A stretch of 64,000 nucleotides of DNA. Source: Myxococcus xanthus. GTDB taxonomy: Bacteria; Myxococcota; Myxococcia; Myxococcales; Myxococcaceae. The translations under genes and the position numbers were made by a program. The notes below the pieces were generated by a model. The model saw only the letters and a program-made list of their open reading frames with translations. It was not told the DNA's origin and did no database searches. Where the stretch lies: NCBI RefSeq assembly GCF_900106535.1, contig NZ_FNOH01000016.1:1-64000 (forward strand), written 5' to 3'. Of this stretch, positions 56,201 through 62,747 are shown in pieces (the stretch's first letter is position 1; every line of letters begins with the position of its first letter).

Positions 56201-58580
56201 CGAGACGTGCCTCTTCCGCCAGACGGCGCTCTTCTTCGAGACGTGCCTCTTCAGCGAGACGTGCCTCTTCCGCCAGACGACGCTCTTCTTCGAGACGAGC
56301 CTCTTCCGCGAGTCGAGCCTCTTCCGCGAGTCGAGCCTCTTCCGCGAGACGAGCCTCTTCCGCCAGTCGACGCTCTTCTTCGAGACGAGCCTCTTCCGCC
56401 AGACGAGCCTCTTCCGCCAGACGAGCCTCTTCCGCCAGACGAGCCTCTTCCGCCAGTCGAGCCTCTTCCGCCAGTCGACGCTCTTCTTCGAGACGAGCTT
56501 CTTCGGCGAGCCGAGCCTCTTCCGCCAGTCGGCGCTCCTCTTCGAGCCGCTCCTCTTCCGCCAAGCGGGCCTCTTCCGCGAGGCGAGCTTCTTCGGCGAG
56601 ACGGGCCTCTTCCGCGAGGCGAGCTTCTTCGGCGAGCCGCGCCTCTTCAGCTAGGCGCTCCGCCTCAAGCCGAGCCTCTTCGGCAATACGCGCCTCCTCC
56701 GCGAGACGCCGTTCCTCTTCAGCAAGGCGCTCCGCCTCAAGCCGAGCGACCTCTGCGAGACGAACCTCTTCCGCGAGCCGACGCTCCTCTTCAAGGCGCG
56801 CTTCCTCTGCCAGCCGCGCCTCTTCCGCGAGACGAACCTCCTCCGCCAGACGACGCTCTTCTTCAAGGCGGCGTTCTTCTTCAAGACGCGCCTCTTCCGC
56901 TAGGCGGCGCTCCTCTTCAAGCCGCGCCTCTTCTGCGAGCCGAGCCTCTTCGGCCACGCGATGCTCTTCTTCGAGCCGCGCTTCTTCCGCCAGCCGAGCC
57001 TCTTCAGCGAGACGCGCCTCTTCGGCTACGCGAGCCTCTTCTGCGAGACGTGCCTCTTCCGCCAGACGGCGCTCTTCTTCGAGACGTGCCTCTTCAGCGA
57101 GACGTGCCTCTTCCGCCAGGCGACGCTCTTCTTCGAGACGAGCCTCTTCCGCGAGTCGAGCCTCTTCCGCGAGACGAGCCTCTTCCGCCAGTCGAGCCTC
57201 TTCAGCCAGTCGACGCTCTTCTTCGAGACGAGCCTCTTCCGCCAGACGAGCCTCTTCCGCCAGACGAGCCTCTTCCGCCAGACGAGCCTCTTCCGCCAGT
57301 CGAGCCTCTTCCGCCAGTCGACGCTCTTCTTCGAGACGAGCTTCTTCGGCGAGCCGAGCCTCTTCCGCCAGTCGGCGCTCCTCTTCGAGCCGCTCCTCTT
57401 CCGCCAAGCGGGCCTCTTCCGCGAGGCGAGCTTCTTCGGCGAGACGGGCCTCTTCCGCGAGGCGAGCTTCTTCGGCGAGCCGCGCCTCTTCAGCTAGGCG
57501 CTCCGCCTCAAGCCGAGCCTCTTCGGCAATACGCGCCTCCTCCGCGAGACGCCGTTCCTCTTCAGCAAGGCGCTCCGCCTCAAGCCGAGCGACCTCTGCG
57601 AGACGGGCCTCTTCCGCCAGCCGGGCCTCTTCGGCCACGCGACGCTCTTCTTCGAGCCGCGCTTCTTCCGCCAGTCGAGCCTCTTCAGCCAAGCGCGCTT
57701 CTTCAGCCAAGCGCGCTTCTTCAGCCAGGCGAGCCTCTTCGGCGAGCCGAGCCTCTTCAGCCAGGCGAGCTTCTTCCGCCACACGGCGCTCTTCTTCGAG
57801 CCGAGCCGCCTCAGCGCGTCGAGCTTCTTCCGCGAGCCGCTCCGCCTCGAGCCGAGCCTCCTCCGCCCGCCGCCGCTCCTCTTCGAGCCGCGCCTCCTCC
57901 TCCGCTCGCCGCCGAGCCTCTTCCTCCTCCCGTCGAACCCGCTCGCGCGCCTCCCAGTCCTCCACGGAGAGCGCCTGCACCCAGCCCTCGCGCTCCAGCA
58001 CGAGCAGCAGCGCTTCCTGCGCGGGCGTCAGCGACTCCGGCTCACGGAACTCCGCCAACGTCTCCAGGAACGCCCGCTCCGAAACATCCGCGAGCCACGG
58101 CCCACAGGCCTCGACATCCTCACACCGGAACACGCGCGCCGCCGCGCCGCCATGAATCGGCCCCTCCAGCGCCGCGCGCACCACCCGCACGCCCGCGATG
58201 GGCTCAAACCCCTCCGCCTCCACCGTCCCCGGCTCGAACGCGGCCTGCTCCGCCAGCGCGCTCAACCGCCGGACATGCGCGAGCACCTGCTGCTCCGCCA
58301 CCACCTCCGGCACCAGGTCGAACGCCTCCAGCGTCTCCTCGTCCGGAGCCCCTGCCCCACCCCGCGCCCACAGCGTGTCCAGCGCCTCCGCGTCCAGCAG
58401 CCCGGACTGGAGCAGGGCCTGCGCCGGGCTCTGGAACCCGAAGCCCAGCTGCGTCCCCACGAGGTTCCCCTCGCGCAGCCACAGCCGGGACTCGCGCCCT
58501 CCCGAGGAAAGCGTGAGCCTCCCGGTGGCGCGGGACTTGTGGGCGGAATAGAGCGCTTCGGCGGCCTGCGACGGGGTCAT
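53232..58580 (-). CDS. Giant hexad-repeat protein with DUF4388-like, J and TPR domains
   Basis: 1,782 residues from ATG 58580 (MTPSQAAEALYSAHK). Residues ~10-70 resemble DUF4388 (TGRLTLSSGG..SRLWLREGNLVG). Residues ~210-1160 consist mostly of 6-residue repeats RLAEEA/RLEEER, rich in Glu/Arg/Ala/Leu. Then an acidic ~370-residue region, a J domain (~1540-1630) with HPD in KIFHPDRLP, and TPRs (~1645-1780) ending KKGGFFR. The hexad period does not make heptad coiled-coil contacts, so a long single alpha-helix is possible. Cellular role unknown; Hsp70 recruitment is suggested by the J domain. Confidence 0.88.
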   Translation of the reverse strand: MTPSQAAEALYSAHKSRATGRLTLSSGGRESRLWLREGNLVGTQLGFGFQSPAQALLQSGLLDAEALDTLWARGGAGAPDEETLEAFDLVPEVVAEQQVLAHVRRLSALAEQAAFEPGTVEAEGFEPIAGVRVVRAALEGPIHGGAAARVFRCEDVEACGPWLADVSERAFLETLAEFREPESLTPAQEALLLVLEREGWVQALSVEDWEARERVRREEEEARRRAEEEARLEEERRRAEEARLEAERLAEEARRAEAARLEEERRVAEEARLAEEARLAEEARLAEEARLAEEARLAEEARLAEEARLEEERRVAEEARLAEEARLAEVARLEAERLAEEERRLAEEARIAEEARLEAERLAEEARLAEEARLAEEARLAEEARLAEEARLAEEERLEEERRLAEEARLAEEARLEEERRLAEEARLAEEARLAEEARLAEEARLAEEARLEEERRLAEEARLAEEARLAEEARLAEEARLEEERRLAEEARLAEEARLEEERRLAEEARLAEEARVAEEARLAEEARLAEEARLEEEHRVAEEARLAEEARLEEERRLAEEARLEEERRLEEERRLAEEVRLAEEARLAEEARLEEERRLAEEVRLAEVARLEAERLAEEERRLAEEARIAEEARLEAERLAEEARLAEEARLAEEARLAEEARLAEEARLAEEERLEEERRLAEEARLAEEARLEEERRLAEEARLAEEARLAEEARLAEEARLAEEARLEEERRLAEEARLAEEARLAEEARLAEEARLEEERRLAEEARLAEEARLEEERRLAEEARLAEEARVAEEARLAEEARLAEEARLEEEHRVAEEARLAEEARLEEEHRLAEEARLEEERRLEEERRLAEEVRLAEEARLAEEARLEEERRLAEEARLEAERLAEEARLAEAALLEAARLAEEARLAEEARLAEEARLEEERRLAEEARAEEERRLAEEARLAEERRLAEEERLEEERRLAEDARVAEEARLEEERRLAEEARLEEERRLAEEARLEEERRLAEEARLAEEARLEEERRLAEEAQRAEAARLEAERLAEEAERLAEEARLAEEARLKAERLAEEARLIEERRLAESARLAREARRAEEIWAAEEARLAEVARVEAEARQAEEARQAEELRLEIERRRGKDARAAEQARQADEGRPTEEPTQSDSIPELAAEDIEALTLDVGDILLTELPAQPSEADSWADSVQNAGASDLDLAALPESADALRIARQKAQAELLHDMEEALRRSKSLPLEPWLADEPPLSTPPTRTQDRVPIQDEQWHTEAISLSAASDTESELPLLEVEPEPELWAVAEPLPAPATRPAAGEPPVLTPVAEDDADILLEATPDEEDDASWATQPSAPPPRPATPKTGDEDLWRIVAFDKDEGADTLTASFEAALLQVDTHLESLVRSDVNQANVDFDEPPVEAIVEATIEPVAPDSSGAFPGDNSWPTGQTDWDEPSGDLDDWDFDEDDLAADPSNPDEAAKLRRQRLLRRAMENMGVLGGRPPSAPGATPSPTSEPAAAPAPAASEPPRPDEARLAQQLEQRFADVQAKRDHFYVLGVSQDASRDQVKTAFLNLAKIFHPDRLPPSLPHMAPKITAVFEAIREAYEVLYDDTRRKTYQQNLQAQQTLPKPPSSAPTAPVLRPQGRADSNADDLYKMGEVFFRKRDFTTASDHYDRAHALEPKPLYLAARAWAIYMDPARKADMAKAKQMMADAVRADPNCDRAHYQLGVIARVEGDMDRAERCFREAVRANPKHLEANQELRLIDMRKKNPPKKGGFFR
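55922..57607 (-). repeat. Two 843-bp in-frame tandem copies inside the hexad-repeat gene
   Basis: Bases 55922-56764 recur at 56765-57607 with very few changes (e.g. AGGCGGTGCTC vs AGGCGGCGCTC). Offset is 843 bp = 281 codons at several checked points. Copies add 281 residues of hexads (about residues 324-886 together). The near identity at the DNA level indicates recent duplication or gene conversion. Confidence 0.9.
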
Positions 58581-58614
58581 GCGTCGCCGCAGTGTAGTCC
58601 CTCTACACGGCCCC

Positions 58615-59118
58615 TCAACTTGCCGGGGGCGCTTGCCTGCCCGCTCCGGTGAAACGGACCTGTCGCAGGGCCTCATAGGTCCCGATTCCCACCGACGTGG
58701 ACAGGTTCAGGCTCCGGCGGTCCTCCAGCATGGGAATGGTGACGGCCGTCCCCGTGCCCCCCTCCATCACCTCCGGCGCCAGCCCGGACACCTCCGAGCC
58801 GAACACCAGGTGGTCCCCCTCCTCGAACCGGGCCTCATACAGGGATGTTTCAGCCCGGGCGGAGAAGAGCCAGCGCCGGGCGTCCGGGTAGTCCGCCGCA
58901 TAGGCCGCGTAGGTTGGATACAGGCGGAGAAATACCTTGTCCCAGTAGTCCAGCCCCGCCCGCTTGAGCTGCCGGTCGTCAATGGAGAAGCCCAGGGGCT
59001 CCACCAGGATGAGCCGACAGCCCGTCACGGCGCACAGGCGGGCGACGTTGCCGGTGTTGGGGGGAATCTGGGGAGAAACGAGGACCAGGTGGAGAGGACG
59101 CGCCAGGGGCTCGAGCAT
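58615..59118 (-). CDS. trmL: tRNA (cytidine/uridine-2'-O)-methyltransferase TrmL
   Basis: A 167-residue SPOUT enzyme of TrmL size with LVLVSPQIPPNTGNVARLCAVTG, LEPLGFSIDDRQLKRAGLDYW, LVFGSEVSGL and the SLNLSTSVGI knot motif. It methylates the wobble base of tRNA-Leu isoacceptors. The start is only 17 nt from the divergent DUF192 start. Confidence 0.95.
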   Translation of the reverse strand: MLEPLARPLHLVLVSPQIPPNTGNVARLCAVTGCRLILVEPLGFSIDDRQLKRAGLDYWDKVFLRLYPTYAAYAADYPDARRWLFSARAETSLYEARFEEGDHLVFGSEVSGLAPEVMEGGTGTAVTIPMLEDRRSLNLSTSVGIGTYEALRQVRFTGAGRQAPPAS

Positions 59119-59135
59119 GGGGTAGAAGGCGCTAC

Positions 59136-59492
59136 ATGCGCTGGAAGGTGAACAACGAGACGCGGCAACGGCTGCTGGCGGACCGGGCCGACAAGGCCAC
59201 CTCGTTCCTCCAACGGTTCAAGGGACTCATGGGGCGCCGCTCGCTGGAGGTGGGCCAGGGGCTCCATATCGTCCCCTGTAACTCCATCCACACTTTCTTC
59301 ATGCGCATCCCCATTGACGTGCTGTTCCTGGACGCCCAGGGCCGCATCGTCAAGCAGATGCCCGCCTTGCCGCCCTGGCGTGCGACATCCGTGTATTTCC
59401 AGTCACGCTCGGTCCTGGAGCTTCCCGCGGGTGTCCTCGCGGCCAGCGGCACCCAGGAAGGCGACGTGCTGAGCTTCGAGCCGGTTCCTTGA
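59136..59492 (+). CDS. DUF192 family protein
   Basis: A 118-residue protein with RFKGLMGRRSLEVGQGLHIVPCNSIHTFFMRIPIDVLFLD and VLELPAGVLAASGTQEGD, the DUF192 signature. No signal peptide is visible. The function is unknown; some members are secreted. Divergent from trmL and upstream of the PP2C gene. Confidence 0.88.
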   Translation: MRWKVNNETRQRLLADRADKATSFLQRFKGLMGRRSLEVGQGLHIVPCNSIHTFFMRIPIDVLFLDAQGRIVKQMPALPPWRATSVYFQSRSVLELPAGVLAASGTQEGDVLSFEPVP

Positions 59493-59539
59493 GGCCCTGC
59501 CCGAAGTGCCCCTGCCTGTCAGGCCGGGATGCACGAGCT

Positions 59540-59568
59540 TTGACCGATTTCCGAGCGCTTTGTTAACC
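59540..59568 (+). promoter_or_regulatory. Possible sigma-70 promoter for the PP2C gene
   Basis: TTGACC (59540-59545) with a -10-like GTTAACC 17 nt later (59563-59568). The -35 is good, the -10 poor. It lies 44 nt upstream of the ATG. Confidence 0.3.
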
Positions 59569-59611
59569 TCCGGCGCCACGTTTTCTCGCCCCTTTAGAAG
59601 AGTTCTCGCGC

Positions 59612-60376
59612 ATGCGCATCGAGGTAGCTGGCAGCACCCACGTTGGGATGAAGCGGAATCACAACGAGGACAACTTCCTGATGCTCCCGGAAGAGTTTCT
59701 CTTCTGCGTGGCGGATGGCATGGGCGGCCACTCGTCTGGCGAAATCGCCAGCCGCATCGCGGTGGACGAGCTCGGCGAATTCTACAAGCTCACGTCCAAG
59801 GACCAGGACTGCACCTGGCCCTTCAAGATGGACAAGACGCGCAACTATGACGAGAACCGGCTCGCCACCGGCGTCAAGCTCGCCAACGCGCGCATCTTCG
59901 AGAAGGCCTGCTCCGAGTCCAAGTACAAGGGCATGGGCACCACCATCGTCACGGTGCACTTCTCCCAGAGCGCCGTCTACGTGGGCCACGTCGGCGACAG
60001 CCGCGTCTACTACTTCCGCGGCGGCGCCCTGAAGCAGGTGACGGAGGACCACTCCCTCCTCAACGACTACCTCAAGGCGAAGAAGCTCTCGCCCGAGGAG
60101 ATTGAGAACTTCCCCCACAAGAACGTCATCGTCCGCGCGCTGGGCATGAAGGAGAACGTCCAGGTGGATGTCTCCCGCGTGGAGCCGCAGGAGGATGATG
60201 TCTTCCTGCTCTGCTCGGACGGCCTGAGCGGCATGGTGACGGACGCGCAGATGCAGGAAATCCTGCAGCGCACGCCGGAGCTGGAGAAGGCCTGCTCGCA
60301 GCTCATCGACATGGCCAACGCCGCAGGTGGCAACGACAACGTCACCTGCGTGCTGGCCCGCTACCACGCCGCCTGA
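59612..60376 (+). CDS. PP2C-type protein phosphatase
   Basis: 254 residues forming one PP2C domain. Metal-binding motifs are NHNEDNF (~15-21), CVADGMGGH (~32-40), GHVGDSRVY, LLCSDGLSGM and GGNDNVTCV. It should dephosphorylate Ser/Thr-phosphorylated proteins made by Pkn-type kinases, of which two are encoded in this window. The size and single-domain layout resemble Pph1 of Myxococcus, but identity needs alignment. Confidence 0.93.
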   Translation: MRIEVAGSTHVGMKRNHNEDNFLMLPEEFLFCVADGMGGHSSGEIASRIAVDELGEFYKLTSKDQDCTWPFKMDKTRNYDENRLATGVKLANARIFEKACSESKYKGMGTTIVTVHFSQSAVYVGHVGDSRVYYFRGGALKQVTEDHSLLNDYLKAKKLSPEEIENFPHKNVIVRALGMKENVQVDVSRVEPQEDDVFLLCSDGLSGMVTDAQMQEILQRTPELEKACSQLIDMANAAGGNDNVTCVLARYHAA

Positions 60377-60386
60377 GCGGCGGCGC

Positions 60387-61415
60387 TCAGCGCCCCTTCA
60401 GCGGCGCGGCAATCCGGTGCGCGCCCCAGGCGAGCACCTCGGAGAGCGACTCCCCGGAGGACACCTCGGTGTCCTCGAAGACGGTGGCTCGCGAGAGCCG
60501 CGCCCCCGCAGCCACCTTCGCGCCCGGCTCCAGCGACACGCCCGGCCCCACGGCGGCTCCGGCGGCCACCGCGCTGCCCCGCCCCAGGTACACCGGGCCC
60601 TCCGCCGTGCCGTCCAGGCGGGCCTCCGCGTGCGCCCAGGTGCCACTCGCGCCGCGCACGGTCCCCGCCAGCGGTGAGTCCGCGCCCAGCCACTCCAGCC
60701 GCACGTGCCCGGCGAGCACGTCCTGCACGGTGGCGAGGTAGCGCGACGGCGTGCCCAGGTCGGACCAGTACCCGTCCACCCGCACGCCGCGCACCATCTG
60801 CCCGGCCTCCATGGCACGGACATAGACGCCGCGGTTGATGTCCTCCTCACCTCGCGGCGACATGAAGTCGAAGACGCGCGGCGACATCACGTGCACGCCG
60901 GTGAAGTGCCACGGCGACAAGCCTTCACCTCCAGGGCCGTGGCCGGCGATGCGGCGCACGCGCCCTTCCGCGTCCAGCTCCACCGCGGCGTACGTCTCCC
61001 CCGCTGGCATGGGCTGCAGCACCATGGTGGCCAGCGCGCCGGACGCCTGGTGCAGGGCCACCACCGGCCGCAGGTCCACCGGGTAGAGGATGTCGCCGTT
61101 GAAGACGATGAAGTCGCCGTCCGACAGGAAGTCCCGCAGGCCGCGGATGCCGCCGCCGGTGCCCTGGATGACGGGCTCGTTCACCACGTGCAGCGGCAGC
61201 CCCGCGCGAGCGCACTCGGCGCGGGCCACCGCCTCCATGGTGTCTGGCAGGTGGTGGGTGTTGATGCCCACCGCCGTCACGCCCGCGGCCTTCAGCACTG
61301 CCAGGTGGTAGCGCAGCAGCGGCTGTCCCAAGAATGGCATCGCCGGCTTGGGCCAGCGTTCGGTGAGCGGGCGCAGGCGCGTGCCCAGGCCCGCGCAGAG
61401 GACCATGGCCTTCAT
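60387..61415 (-). CDS. Sugar nucleotidyltransferase, MurU-like
   Basis: 342 residues from ATG 61415. KAMVLCAGLGTRLRPLTERWPKPAMPF (G-x-G-T-R and KP) and NGDILYPVD define the NTP-transferase domain. The C-terminal ~90 residues form a left-handed beta-helix (GTAEGPVYLGRGSAVAAGAAVGPGV). It starts 1 nt after the stop of the AmgK-like kinase gene, the pairing of murU-amgK in cell-wall recycling, so uridylylation of MurNAc-1-P is likely. A GDP-mannose or glucose enzyme is the alternative. Confidence 0.85.
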   Translation of the reverse strand: MKAMVLCAGLGTRLRPLTERWPKPAMPFLGQPLLRYHLAVLKAAGVTAVGINTHHLPDTMEAVARAECARAGLPLHVVNEPVIQGTGGGIRGLRDFLSDGDFIVFNGDILYPVDLRPVVALHQASGALATMVLQPMPAGETYAAVELDAEGRVRRIAGHGPGGEGLSPWHFTGVHVMSPRVFDFMSPRGEEDINRGVYVRAMEAGQMVRGVRVDGYWSDLGTPSRYLATVQDVLAGHVRLEWLGADSPLAGTVRGASGTWAHAEARLDGTAEGPVYLGRGSAVAAGAAVGPGVSLEPGAKVAAGARLSRATVFEDTEVSSGESLSEVLAWGAHRIAAPLKGR

Positions 61416-61416
61416 C

Positions 61417-62457
61417 TCAGGCCGCCAGCTCCGGGACGTACTTCGCCACCAGGTCCTGCAGCTTGCGCAGCTCCGGCCGCCGCGCGAAGCCGTCACGCAC
61501 GTAGCGCAGCGACGCGGGGATGGACACCAGGAAGCCCGGGTTGCCCTTCACACGGTTGATGAACTCGAAGCGGCCCGCGTCCTTCAGCTTTCGCTGGATG
61601 GTGAGCAGGTCGAAGAAGGCCTTGAAGGACGCCGCGTCGATGCGCTCGCCGCTCACCTCCTGGAAGGTGGCGATGTAGCGGTCCAGCATCGCGTCCACGA
61701 AGTCGCGATCCAGCTCCACGTAGCTGTCGCGCAAGAGCGCCACCAGGTCGTACTGGCGCGGGCCCTGCAGTGCGTCCTGGAAGTCGATGACGACCAGCTC
61801 GCCCTCCTTCATCATGATGTTGCGGCTCTGGTAGTCGCGGTGCGTGAAGCCACGCGGCGCGGCGGCCAGCTGCCGGGCGATGTCGCGGAAGGTGGCGTCC
61901 AGTTCGGCGCGCTCGGCGTCCGTGGGCTTCTTGCCACTCCACGCCTCCAGGCCCCACTCGCGGAAGTGGTGCAGCTCCCAGTCGTAGAGGTCCTCGTCGA
62001 AGGCGCGGGTGAAGGCCAGGCAGTCCGGGTCCTCCGCCTTCTCCGCCGCCGCGCGCAGGCGCGCCAGCAGGTCCACGGCGCGGGTGTAGAGCGCCTCGTG
62101 GTGCTTGCCGCCCTCCAGCGCGGACTCGAAGGTGATGTCACTCAAATCTTCAATCACCATCATCCCGGCCGGCTCGTCGTAGCGGAGGATGCGCGGCACC
62201 CGCACGCCCAGCTTCTCCAGGTAGCGGTGCACGTTGATGAAGGGCAGCTCCTTGGGCGGCTCGCCCTTGGTGGCCTCGTCGCTCTTCTTCGTCGAGTCGG
62301 GCGGCATCACCATCACCACCCAGCTCTCGGGCGGCGCGCCAACGCGGTAGTACGAGCGGCTGCTCGCCTCGCCCTTCAGCTTCGTGATGGGGGCGTTGGG
62401 AACGGGACGGCCCATGGCCTGTCCCACCTGGTCGCGCAGGGCGGCCTCGAGTTCCAT
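61417..62457 (-). CDS. AmgK-like sugar-1-kinase (APH family)
   Basis: 346 residues from ATG 62457. Motifs are GEASSRSYYRV (substrate region), MMVIEDLSD, catalytic loop FTHRDYQSRNIM (HRD) and VVIDFQDALQGPRQYDLVALLRDSYV, all typical of AmgK, the anomeric MurNAc/GlcNAc kinase. It feeds the adjacent nucleotidyltransferase. The substrate is inferred from the family and pair. Confidence 0.85.
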   Translation of the reverse strand: MELEAALRDQVGQAMGRPVPNAPITKLKGEASSRSYYRVGAPPESWVVMVMPPDSTKKSDEATKGEPPKELPFINVHRYLEKLGVRVPRILRYDEPAGMMVIEDLSDITFESALEGGKHHEALYTRAVDLLARLRAAAEKAEDPDCLAFTRAFDEDLYDWELHHFREWGLEAWSGKKPTDAERAELDATFRDIARQLAAAPRGFTHRDYQSRNIMMKEGELVVIDFQDALQGPRQYDLVALLRDSYVELDRDFVDAMLDRYIATFQEVSGERIDAASFKAFFDLLTIQRKLKDAGRFEFINRVKGNPGFLVSIPASLRYVRDGFARRPELRKLQDLVAKYVPELAA

Positions 62458-62681
62458 ATCGACGGGGTTCTCCGGAGGGGGTTGACGCAAGTCGCACACG
62501 AGTATCGGAGGCGCGCCCATCCGGGTCAAAGGCCTGTCCGGGCGGATGGCCGGATGCCCCCCGGGCTGTCGCCAACCCGACGGGCGGCCAGCCATCCTCC
62601 CCCCTCGTCCGGGTGCGTCGGAACTCCCCGCCCTCCGGGGCGGGTTCAACGCTCTCCGGGGTCGCAAGAGGCCACACGCTG

Positions 62682-62710
62682 TCGACCGGGCCAGTGCGGC
62701 GGCATATAAG
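62682..62710 (+). promoter_or_regulatory. Candidate promoter of the cysteine synthase gene
   Basis: TCGACC (62682-62687) and TATAAG (62705-62710) are 17 nt apart, giving a start near 62717 and a 31-nt leader to ATG 62748. Confidence 0.45.
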
Positions 62711-62747
62711 ACGCGCCGCGAACCCTCATTAACTTACGGAAGCCGCG

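Noticed and set aside
55162..58155. 997-codon open frame on the plus strand, rich in Arg/Ser/Ala
   Set aside because: It is the antisense of the hexad-repeat gene. The repeated codons lack stops in other frames, and the predicted protein is low-complexity RRASSAR without domains.
56207..58516. 769-codon plus-strand frame of Pro/Leu/Arg repeats
   Set aside because: Another stop-free shadow of the same repeat, with no start signal or domain.
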